A stretch of 12,459 bases of DNA, from the NCBI GenBank assembly GCA_027344745.1, contig DAHWIS010000052.1, forward strand, positions 1 to 12,459. The letters run 5' to 3'. The translations under genes were made by a program, and so were the position numbers. Numbering within the stretch: position 1 is the stretch's first letter; the number at the start of each line of letters is the position of its first letter. This DNA is from Microcaldota archaeon. GTDB lineage: Archaea > Micrarchaeota > Micrarchaeia > Micrarchaeales > Micrarchaeaceae. Positions 1-5,888 of the stretch are shown piece by piece. The notes beneath the pieces are model-generated. The model saw only the letters and a program-made list of their open reading frames with translations, ran no database searches and had not been told where the DNA came from.

Positions 1-428
1 GGCTTGCCCTTTTCCAGCTTCGCCTTGACGCCCGCTATCCTAGTGCCCTTCGAACTAGACAGGTTTACCCTAATCCCGAACTTTTCGGCTATGACATCCG
101 GAGAATCCAGATATAACGAATTTATATCTTCATCGAATTGATCGAAAAGCCTTGCGAAATGCACCGCTTCAAGCTCGTTCAGGGATATCCTGTTCTTCAT
201 TGCCTTGTTTATCTCTTCTGCGGATATTAGGTCGACTTTTACCGTTGAGGCCAGTTTATGCACAGTGCTAAAAAGAGCCTCCCTTCTTTTAGGAGATAGA
301 AGCTTTGAATCCCTTACGCCATATTCGGCGAATTTCTTCTCAGAGCTTTTCTTTACGGAAACAAGCGATATGACAAGCGGACCCAGAAGGGCGCCGCGAC
401 CCGCTTCGTCGCCGCCGCATATTATTAT
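1..428 (-). CDS. rnhB: Ribonuclease HII (partial, 3' end outside window; ATA start)
   Basis: RNase HII cleaves RNA in RNA/DNA hybrids and removes misincorporated ribonucleotides and primers. Translating the minus strand from 428 gives 142 residues with no stop before the window edge. The N-terminus reads [M]IICGGDEAGRGALLGPLV, the family's first motif, with catalytic Asp7 and Glu8. VRDSKLLSPKRRE (about 38-50) is the second conserved block, and LYLDSPDV holds the third acidic residue (Asp108). The last catalytic Asp would lie outside the window. The Ile of the usual GIDEAGRG is Gly here. No ATG, GTG or TTG lies in frame between the stop TAG (429-431) and the conserved N-terminus. The first ATA (428-426) is chosen because it aligns with the family's usual start and lies 6 nt after an AGGTG site. 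The gene follows the PRC-barrel stop by 16 nt, so co-transcription is likely. Identity is very secure; the start codon is unusual. Confidence 0.95.
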   Translation of the reverse strand, partial: MIICGGDEAGRGALLGPLVISLVSVKKSSEKKFAEYGVRDSKLLSPKRREALFSTVHKLASTVKVDLISAEEINKAMKNRISLNELEAVHFARLFDQFDEDINSLYLDSPDVIAEKFGIRVNLSSSKGTRIAGVKAKLEKGK

Positions 429-434
429 CTATAC

Positions 435-439
435 CACCT
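435..439 (-). promoter_or_regulatory. Shine-Dalgarno site of rnhB
   Basis: AGGTG on the minus strand matches the archaeal anti-SD core. It lies in the short gap after the PRC-barrel stop codon and 6 nt before the ATA at 428. The in-frame TAG at 429-431 sits between this site and the ATA, so translation cannot begin further upstream in this frame. The site is the main evidence that initiation occurs in the ATA triplet run. Confidence 0.6.
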
Positions 440-444
440 GGAGG

Positions 445-696
445 TCAAAGAACCTTCCTGTCGACTACTATATAATCGTTCACGGCCTGTATAGCTGCGT
501 ATGGCACCTTGAGCTGGCCGCTGTCCACCTTCAGCTTGTTTGCAAAACTGCTGTCGTAGTTAGGTTCTATGAGAAAAGAATTTATCTTGCCGGTCACAGG
601 ACTCACTTCTGCATCGACAAATCTTCCGACATCGAAACCGTCGCTAGTTATTACTTTCTTTCCAACCAGTTGCCTTCCTATTATAAACTTTACCAT
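445..696 (-). CDS. Small PRC-barrel domain protein
   Basis: An 83-residue protein made almost entirely of one PRC-barrel domain. It has the family's pattern near the N-terminus (GRQLVGKKVITSDGFDVGRF, about 7-26), followed by short beta strands and a VPYAAIQAVNDYIVV end. Single-domain PRC-barrel proteins of about 80 residues are widespread in archaea; some in haloarchaea (CdpB1/CdpB2) interact with the division protein SepF, and others are unassigned. The ATG at 696 follows AGGTG with a 5-nt spacer, a strong archaeal ribosome site. The gene is first in a likely two-gene unit with rnhB. No membrane segment or signal peptide is seen, so a cytoplasmic adaptor role is likely. The domain call is firm; the cellular role is not known from sequence. 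Confidence 0.88.
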   Translation of the reverse strand: MVKFIIGRQLVGKKVITSDGFDVGRFVDAEVSPVTGKINSFLIEPNYDSSFANKLKVDSGQLKVPYAAIQAVNDYIVVDRKVL

Positions 697-732
697 TTTT
701 ACACCTTTAACAATTATTTATTTGATATACAA

Positions 733-740
733 TTTATTAA
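733..740 (-). promoter_or_regulatory. Candidate TATA box for the PRC-barrel/rnhB unit
   Basis: TTAATAAA on the minus strand, centred about 40 nt before the ATG at 696. With archaeal TATA-to-start spacing near 26 nt, transcription would start about 15 nt before the ATG, just ahead of the AGGTG site. The whole 73-nt gap is AT-rich, so the exact element is uncertain; TATAT a little further downstream is an alternative. Confidence 0.35.
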
Positions 741-769
741 TAGCTTATGTTTTTCGCAAAATAACGGAA

Positions 770-1297
770 TCATTGCAAAGTGTTTAAAAATACCCTGTTT
801 GTTATGCCGAACCTGCTCCTTTTTATGACTCCTTTCGATTCTAGCTTCTTCAGTATCCTATGGACTTTCACCTTCGAATAGCCGCTCAGCGCCATGAGAT
901 CGGATTGCAGGACGGGACTTTTTGAACTGTTTAATATTGCAACCATGGCTTTCTCGTCGGCACCCAGAAGGTTATTGAACATCTTGCTCTTTTCGTTTAC
1001 CGCCTTAACCCTATGTTTCTTTGCTGCGCGCGAAATTGTGCTTTCGTCATACAGTTTCTGCATAGTTATGCCCGCAACTACGAGCAGCATCCCGCCCAGA
1101 AGGGGTATTATGAAATTGAACGCAAACCTGATGACGCTTGTATTTACATCGTTGAAAGTGTGAATAGGGATGCCGTGTATCAATGCCAGAAACATGCTTA
1201 TGCCGGCTATTACGGATATGAGTATTAGTATAGAACCTATGGCAACCAGATATATGGAAAATGCCTTTATGCCCTTTTCGCTTACATACAACTTCAT
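770..1297 (-). CDS. Membrane-anchored winged-helix (MarR-like) protein
   Basis: A 175-residue protein with two hydrophobic segments at about 13-41 and 55-79, then a basic linker (90-105), then a C-terminal winged-helix domain (about 108-173). The likely recognition helix is GYSKVKVHRILKKLESKGVI (139-158), followed by a wing, SRFGITNRVFL. This two-helix plus wHTH arrangement occurs in archaeal membrane-bound transcriptional regulators. The DNA-binding domain would face the cytoplasm. No ligand or protease domain is visible. The ATG at 1297 has only GGGAG one base upstream, too close for a normal ribosome site, so a leaderless or near-leaderless mRNA is likely. It is divergent from the soluble wHTH gene at 1337, with 39 nt between the starts. 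Family assignment is by fold pattern; targets are unknown. Confidence 0.8.
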   Translation of the reverse strand: MKLYVSEKGIKAFSIYLVAIGSILILISVIAGISMFLALIHGIPIHTFNDVNTSVIRFAFNFIIPLLGGMLLVVAGITMQKLYDESTISRAAKKHRVKAVNEKSKMFNNLLGADEKAMVAILNSSKSPVLQSDLMALSGYSKVKVHRILKKLESKGVIKRSRFGITNRVFLNTLQ

Positions 1298-1325
1298 GCT
1301 CCCAGTTAAGATTGAAATGAAAGGG

Positions 1326-1333
1326 ATTTATTT
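1326..1333 (-). promoter_or_regulatory. Candidate TATA box for the membrane wHTH gene
   Basis: AAATAAAT on the minus strand is centred about 32 nt before the ATG at 1297, a spacing that would start the mRNA within a few bases of the ATG. This fits the lack of a usable Shine-Dalgarno site. The element lies directly before the divergent gene's start at 1337, so binding by TBP could affect that gene too. Confidence 0.35.
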
Positions 1334-1336
1334 CTT

Positions 1337-1663
1337 ATGCAAAGCAATAGTATGGATAGAATGCTGGAAGGCAACCTGATATTCAAGGAAAAACAGGCGA
1401 GGATGCTGGTGCTTCTTCTCGACAATTCAAAAGACTGGTATATCTCAACCCTGGCAAAAGAATCGCAATCGACGTATGTGCACGCGTGCAATTTTTTGCT
1501 ATCGTGCGAATCGCTTGGCATTGTGTCTAGTGAAAGGCACGGAAAGGCAAAGGCAATAAAACTCACGGATAAGGGGATGCAGATTGCGAGAATGGTAAGC
1601 GAAATAATAAGGCTGGCTACCACGCCGGTGCAGCCGATGCCAGAAGCAAAACCAGAAGAATAG
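1337..1663 (+). CDS. Small winged-helix transcriptional regulator
   Basis: A 108-residue soluble protein. Residues about 15-85 form a winged-helix fold of MarR/ArsR type: an N-terminal helix (FKEKQARMLVLLLDNSKDW), a helix-turn-helix (ISTLAKESQSTYVHACNFLLSCESLGI) and a wing (SSERHGKAKAIKLTDKGMQIA). LTDKG is typical of the wing-to-helix turn in this class. The C-terminal end (after about 92) is Pro/Glu-rich and probably disordered. Two cysteines (about 51 and 57) lie in the recognition region, but I see no evidence of redox sensing. The ATG at 1337 has only a weak GGGAT about 10 nt upstream; ATG at 1352 is an alternative without a better site. It is divergent from the membrane wHTH gene, and its stop is one base from the stop of the convergent ATPase gene. 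Target unknown. Confidence 0.8.
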   Translation: MQSNSMDRMLEGNLIFKEKQARMLVLLLDNSKDWYISTLAKESQSTYVHACNFLLSCESLGIVSSERHGKAKAIKLTDKGMQIARMVSEIIRLATTPVQPMPEAKPEE

Positions 1664-1664
1664 G

Positions 1665-2981
1665 TTATACCTCTATTATCGGGTGTAGCTGCGGCAGCCC
1701 TATGGCTTTGAGCGTATTTTCCGGTTCGGAATAGTAGTCCCGCACTATTTCATTTATGCTCTTCATGTCGCGCTTGCCTATCTTGTTGAGCTGCGCCAAT
1801 ATCATCGCCCTGACGTTTTCTTCTGCAAGTATGTCTGGAGGGGGCACGCCTATGATGCCGGCAAGCGTGTCCCTGTATGTTACGCTCGGAAGTATCGGCG
1901 AAGCCTTATGCGTCTTGTAATCGTATTTGTAAAGGTCTGAAAGCAGTATCTGCGTCTCCATCCCGGCCAGCTCGGACATCTGTATCACGCGCCTGTGCGG
2001 GACACTTTTTTCGTATACCTGCGATACGACTATCAGCGCATCTATTACCGGTATTATATCTTTTGGCACATTCATAGGCGAGTGCTGAAGCCTGTTTATT
2101 ATATCCCTTGTAGACGAAGCGTGTATCGTGCCCATCGATATCTTGCCTATGTTCATTGCGGTTATCATGTCGTTGGCTTCTTCTCCCCTTACTTCGCCTA
2201 TTATTATCATATCGGGGCGCATCCTGAGGGCGTTCTTCACCAATTCTACCATGGGCATGTCTTCGCTGGTCTCTAGGTTGACCGCGTTCTGCTGCATGCT
2301 CGTGTCCAGCTCGTATGTCTCTTCTATCGTTACGACTCTTTGTTCTGGCCTGAGAAATGAGAACAGCGAATTCAAGAGCGTGGTCTTTCCGGCTGCAGGC
2401 ATGCCGCCCATCAGTATGTTGGCGGGCCTGACCTTCAGGCCGTCCATGTAGAGCCACAGCCTTGCCGCTATGCTGTAATCAAGCGTGCCGGAATTTATAA
2501 GGTCTATGATGCTAAGGGGATTCTTCTTGAAGTTCCTTATGGTGATATCGTATCCCATGGGCGAATACACTATGTTGGCTCTGCTTCCGCTCGGAACGTG
2601 GACATCCAGTATGTTGCCTTTGGCCGCTTCGTTTGTGGCATAGAGTTTCAGTTTCTTTACGAAACGGTCTAGTTCGCTTTTGTCCCCTATTTTTACATCG
2701 AGCTTCCTCTGGCCAACCTTGGAATCGTATACGAATATGCTGTTTGTATTGTTTATCATTACGTCCTCTATCGTCTCGTCTGTCAAAAGGTCGGTTATGG
2801 GACCCATGTCGTTCATGTCGTTAGATATCTGGGTTATCTCTTCGCTGCTTATGTCAGCCCGTATGTTTTTTGCGGTCTCTGTTATCAAAGCCGCGCGCCT
2901 TTCTGGATTGGTTATGTTTACGAATTTCCCCGTCAATTTTTCCAGTATCTGCTCTTCTATAGCGTAAAGGTCTTCATTCAC
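1665..2981 (-). CDS. Type II/IV secretion system ATPase (VirB11/TadA/GspE family)
   Basis: A hexameric secretion/pilus motor ATPase, 438 residues from the GTG at 2981. Motifs, in that numbering: Walker A GGMPAAGKTT (192-201), Asp box VTIEETYEL (217-225), Walker B IIIGEVRGEE (259-268), and His box MGTIHASSTRDIINRL (283-298). The N-terminal part (about 60-160) is the family's N-terminal domain, with TIEDVMINN and GSRANIVYSPMG. A longer reading from ATG 3047 adds 22 residues that resemble no conserved start and would cover the shared TATA element. The GTG at 2981 instead has GGTGAT 4 nt upstream. Such ATPases drive archaella, pili or DNA/protein export through a TadC/FlaJ-type membrane partner; none is in this window. 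It is divergent from the XPD gene. Family firm, system unknown. Confidence 0.92.
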   Translation of the reverse strand: MNEDLYAIEEQILEKLTGKFVNITNPERRAALITETAKNIRADISSEEITQISNDMNDMGPITDLLTDETIEDVMINNTNSIFVYDSKVGQRKLDVKIGDKSELDRFVKKLKLYATNEAAKGNILDVHVPSGSRANIVYSPMGYDITIRNFKKNPLSIIDLINSGTLDYSIAARLWLYMDGLKVRPANILMGGMPAAGKTTLLNSLFSFLRPEQRVVTIEETYELDTSMQQNAVNLETSEDMPMVELVKNALRMRPDMIIIGEVRGEEANDMITAMNIGKISMGTIHASSTRDIINRLQHSPMNVPKDIIPVIDALIVVSQVYEKSVPHRRVIQMSELAGMETQILLSDLYKYDYKTHKASPILPSVTYRDTLAGIIGVPPPDILAEENVRAMILAQLNKIGKRDMKSINEIVRDYYSEPENTLKAIGLPQLHPIIEV

Positions 2982-2985
2982 AATA

Positions 2986-2991
2986 ATCACC
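2986..2991 (-). promoter_or_regulatory. Shine-Dalgarno site deciding the ATPase start
   Basis: GGTGAT on the minus strand, 4 nt before the GTG at 2981, is a full match to six bases of the archaeal anti-SD complement. It favours the GTG over the upstream ATG at 3047. That ATG has a weaker AGGT five bases before it, so the longer form is not excluded. Confidence 0.55.
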
Positions 2992-3017
2992 AAACAATAG
3001 ATAATAGAATGGCAATC

Positions 3018-3024
3018 TATAAAA
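3018..3024. promoter_or_regulatory. Shared TATA element between the ATPase and XPD genes
   Basis: TATAAAA on the plus strand (TTTTATA on the minus strand) lies between the two divergent starts. On the plus strand it would give a transcript start near 3047, leaving about 28 nt before the XPD ATG. On the minus strand it would start near 2995, about 14 nt before the ATPase GTG, with the GGTGAT site inside the leader. Both spacings fit archaeal promoters. No purine-rich BRE clearly favours one direction. Confidence 0.45.
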
Positions 3025-3074
3025 TCATTGGTTATTGTGAATTGCATTTTTAACCTTGAGTGAGAAATATAAGC

Positions 3075-4892
3075 ATGGAACAGCTGTTCAGGTTTTCAAA
3101 GAAGAGGCCATTCCAATCGGATATGGTAAGCGACATATACGATGCGGTAAGCAAAGGCGACGATATACTGATAAACGCACCGACAGGCATAGGCAAGACA
3201 GATGCGTCGATAGGAGCAGTGCTGAGCTATGCGCTAAAAGACAACAAGACGGTGTTCTTCCTCACTCCGAAGATATCGCAGCACAAGATAGCCATAGATT
3301 CGCTGCACGGCATAAAACAGAAATTCAAGCTTGATTTCAGGTACGTGGATATTGTTGGAAAGCAGAACATGTGCATAAACGAAAAGGTCAATAGTATAGA
3401 GGGCGAATCGTTTTATAGCGCGTGCGAACACCTGATAAAAAACAGCAAATGCCCCTTCTTTTCAAAGGTTAAATTGTTCAAACCAGAGGACGACATAGGT
3501 ATGCTCGATGCCGCAGATTTGGGACACAACAGCGTCTTCGAAGAATCGTATAACCAAAGCATGTGCGCATACGAGGTTTCGGCAAAGCTCGCGAAGACTG
3601 CGAACGTCATAGTCGCGGGTTATTCTCATCTGCTCAACCCCTATCTGAAACAGGCGTTCTTGAAAAAGATAGCACATTCGTTGGAAGATAGCATACTGAT
3701 ATGGGACGAGGCGCACAATGTTCTGAATGCGGCAAATTCCTACTTTAGTGTTACGCTTTCGACCAATGGTATCGCAAGGGCAATGCACGAATTGCAGTCC
3801 ATAGGCAGCGCAATGGACCTGGGCTACCTCAAATTCGCACTTGAAAGCCTTGCTAAAAAGAAACTGGAGAAGCTGGACGAGGCGTTTGTGGCAAAGGGTG
3901 ATCTCCCTTCGGACATACTTCAAAGCGCAAATGATATAATAAGCCAATTGGAGAATGCTGCATTGGAGTACATAGAGCAGTCAAAGGCAAAGAGGTCTGC
4001 AGCCATGCACATTGCAAAGTTCCTCAACGAATGGATGCACCAGGGACAGTCGACCGCCAGCATAATATCAAGATTCGGAAATTCGGTGAAGCTTTCGCTT
4101 ACATGCCTGTATCCGGAAAGGGCCATACCCATATTTCAGGAGGCGCATGCCAACGTATTCATGAGCGCTACGCTTCTGCCTTTGAAGATGTATTCCGATT
4201 TGTTTGGACTGGAGGACGCAAAATTGAAGAGCTACGGTTCGCCATTCCCTTCGTCCAACAAGCTTGCGATAATAGACGCAGATATAACTACGAAGTATCA
4301 GGAGCGTTCGCTTGAGCAGTATAAGCGCATAGCCGAGAAAATAATAAGGATAAAGGAGTCTACACCCGGCAACATAGCTGTATTCTTCCCGAGTTTTGCG
4401 GTGCTTGACGGCACCTTTAGGTACATGCACGATTCCTATATATACATACAGCGAAGGGAGATGAGGAACATCGCTGTCGAAAGCATGATAAGGGAATTTC
4501 AGAGGAGCGACAGCTCGATGCTATTTGGAGTCATGGGGGGCAGCCTGAGCGAGGGCATAGACTACGAGAACAACAGCATAAAAGGCATAGTAATCGTCGG
4601 CATACCCCTGACCAAACCCGACCTCGAACTGAGCGCCAGGATAGAATACATAAACAAGAGATTTTCCGGGAAAGGCAACGAATATGCTTATACGATACCT
4701 GCAATAATAAGGGCCATACAGGCTGCGGGGCGCGCAGTAAGAAGCGAAAACGACAAGGCGGTCATAGTGCTCATGGACAAAAGGTACAGATGGCCGATGT
4801 ACAAATCCGTAGTCTCGAATTCCATACCCGTAAGCGAACCCGTAGACTACATAGGCGAGATGAAGAAGTTCTGGAGGATGCAGGGTGGGTAG
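3075..4892 (+). CDS. xpd: XPD/Rad3-family ATP-dependent DNA helicase
   Basis: A 605-residue superfamily 2 helicase related to eukaryotic XPD, which unwinds DNA 5'-3' in repair. Motifs, numbered from ATG 3075: Walker A APTGIGKT (35-42), DEAH box WDEAHN (210-215), MSATLL in the second motor domain, SLSEGIDY (motif V) and QAAGRAVR (motif VI, 549-556). Four cysteines at 100, 117, 126 and 164 occupy the positions that bind the 4Fe-4S cluster in XPD. The usual CPYE after the last cysteine is CAYE here. The insert between Fe-S domain and DEAH box suits the arch/Fe-S layout. A GTG at 3060 would add five residues; I prefer the ATG at 3075 because GAGTGAG lies 9 nt upstream. The gene converges on the GxGD protease with 11 nt between stops. 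No other excision-repair gene is nearby. Confidence 0.93.
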   Translation: MEQLFRFSKKRPFQSDMVSDIYDAVSKGDDILINAPTGIGKTDASIGAVLSYALKDNKTVFFLTPKISQHKIAIDSLHGIKQKFKLDFRYVDIVGKQNMCINEKVNSIEGESFYSACEHLIKNSKCPFFSKVKLFKPEDDIGMLDAADLGHNSVFEESYNQSMCAYEVSAKLAKTANVIVAGYSHLLNPYLKQAFLKKIAHSLEDSILIWDEAHNVLNAANSYFSVTLSTNGIARAMHELQSIGSAMDLGYLKFALESLAKKKLEKLDEAFVAKGDLPSDILQSANDIISQLENAALEYIEQSKAKRSAAMHIAKFLNEWMHQGQSTASIISRFGNSVKLSLTCLYPERAIPIFQEAHANVFMSATLLPLKMYSDLFGLEDAKLKSYGSPFPSSNKLAIIDADITTKYQERSLEQYKRIAEKIIRIKESTPGNIAVFFPSFAVLDGTFRYMHDSYIYIQRREMRNIAVESMIREFQRSDSSMLFGVMGGSLSEGIDYENNSIKGIVIVGIPLTKPDLELSARIEYINKRFSGKGNEYAYTIPAIIRAIQAAGRAVRSENDKAVIVLMDKRYRWPMYKSVVSNSIPVSEPVDYIGEMKKFWRMQGG

Positions 4893-4903
4893 CCAACCGC
4901 ATC

Positions 4904-5881
4904 TCACAATGCGATGTACGCATAATATAGCAGTATACCTATGGCAATGCCGAAAAGCAACGGAGGTATGGCGGGAAGGGCGCGCTTGAACCTTTTCAAA
5001 ATAAGCATTGTCAGTGCGAGACCTATGATTGCGCCGAACGTTATGAATAGGCTGAAGGTGAAGCTTAGGTATACCTTGAACGCCGAGACCGCGACCATTA
5101 ATGGCATGGCAAGATCCCCAGTGCCTAAAGCAACGCTCGCGGATACCGGAATCATGCCTTTCGCCACCGCATTCTTAAATGCAGGATTGGAGATTTTCGC
5201 CTTGCGCATCTCCATGTCGTACGCCTTCAGTTCCTTCTTGCTGAAATTGGCTTTGCTTATGGCTTCTACCTCCTTTACATCCACCATGAATGCAAGGTTT
5301 TTCTCGGAAACCGCATTGGCCAGCGTTATCATATGCTTGGTTATGAACACAGCTATGAAGTCGTAAACCGCAAGGATTATCATGAATATGAACGCAACCT
5401 CAAAGCTGAATCCCACTCCCAGTATTACGCCGACGCCTATGCTTGCGACTATTGCCGCGGTATTCTTCAGATTGGGCCATTTGTTTTTGGCGATTACCAA
5501 GGATATGGCCAATACGACGGCAACTATCAACGCCACCGGTATCGCGCTGCCCAAAACCTGCAGCGATATGCCGGAGTTCAGATAAAGCCCTATTATAAGG
5601 AAAACCTCGAACGAAGCTATGAATATGACAAGGCCTTCGACAAGCCTGAAAATGCCCTTGTAAAATTTAAGTATCAAAAGCAGCAGTATAGAGAAGAATA
5701 TGATGTATGCAATGTAAAAAACCGCGCTTGCGGGACTGGATATTGCCTGCGATGCCTGCGCCTGCTGGTATGTTGTGTTGTCGAACACGGCGGTTGACAG
5801 CAAAAGCCCGCCAAACTGAACTATCATGAATAGTGCAAGTATCTGCACGAGCTGCCGGTATTCTATAACCCTGAGAGCCAT
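4904..5881 (-). CDS. Presenilin/signal-peptide-peptidase-like GxGD intramembrane protease
   Basis: A 325-residue polytopic membrane protein with about nine hydrophobic segments. It carries the three marks of GxGD aspartyl proteases: Tyr-Asp in AVYDFIAV (Asp174), Gly-x-Gly-Asp in ALGTGDLAMP (Asp256), and a PAL-like motif in RALPAIPPL (about 300-308, with PAI replacing PAL). A hydrophilic loop (about 183-245) rich in Lys and Glu separates the two catalytic helices, as in archaeal presenilin homologues. Such enzymes cut transmembrane helices, for example remnant signal peptides. The ATG at 5881 lies 7 nt after the mcm stop, and the end of mcm supplies purine-rich sequence before the ATG, so it is very likely co-transcribed with mcm. 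The substrate is unknown. Family confidence is high because both catalytic aspartates are present in the right motifs. Confidence 0.9.
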   Translation of the reverse strand: MALRVIEYRQLVQILALFMIVQFGGLLLSTAVFDNTTYQQAQASQAISSPASAVFYIAYIIFFSILLLLILKFYKGIFRLVEGLVIFIASFEVFLIIGLYLNSGISLQVLGSAIPVALIVAVVLAISLVIAKNKWPNLKNTAAIVASIGVGVILGVGFSFEVAFIFMIILAVYDFIAVFITKHMITLANAVSEKNLAFMVDVKEVEAISKANFSKKELKAYDMEMRKAKISNPAFKNAVAKGMIPVSASVALGTGDLAMPLMVAVSAFKVYLSFTFSLFITFGAIIGLALTMLILKRFKRALPAIPPLLFGIAIGILLYYAYIAL

Positions 5882-5888
5882 CCGACCA

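Noticed and set aside
205..828. Open frame of 207 codons on the plus strand over rnhB and the PRC-barrel gene
   Set aside because: It spans two genes and the intergenic region on the opposite strand, and its product has no domain pattern. rnhB and the PRC-barrel gene explain the region.
1306..1623. Open frame of 105 codons on the minus strand over the soluble wHTH gene
   Set aside because: Antisense to a good winged-helix protein, and it would read through the divergent promoter gap. A hydrophobic start alone is not enough.
1906..2457. Open frame of 183 codons on the minus strand inside the secretion ATPase
   Set aside because: Same-strand, different-frame shadow of the Walker-motif region; Arg/His-rich and of low plausibility.
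2982..3047. Longer N-terminus of the secretion ATPase from ATG 3047
   Set aside because: The extra 22 residues show no family similarity, they would cover the shared TATA element, and the GTG at 2981 has the better ribosome site. Kept only as an alternative.
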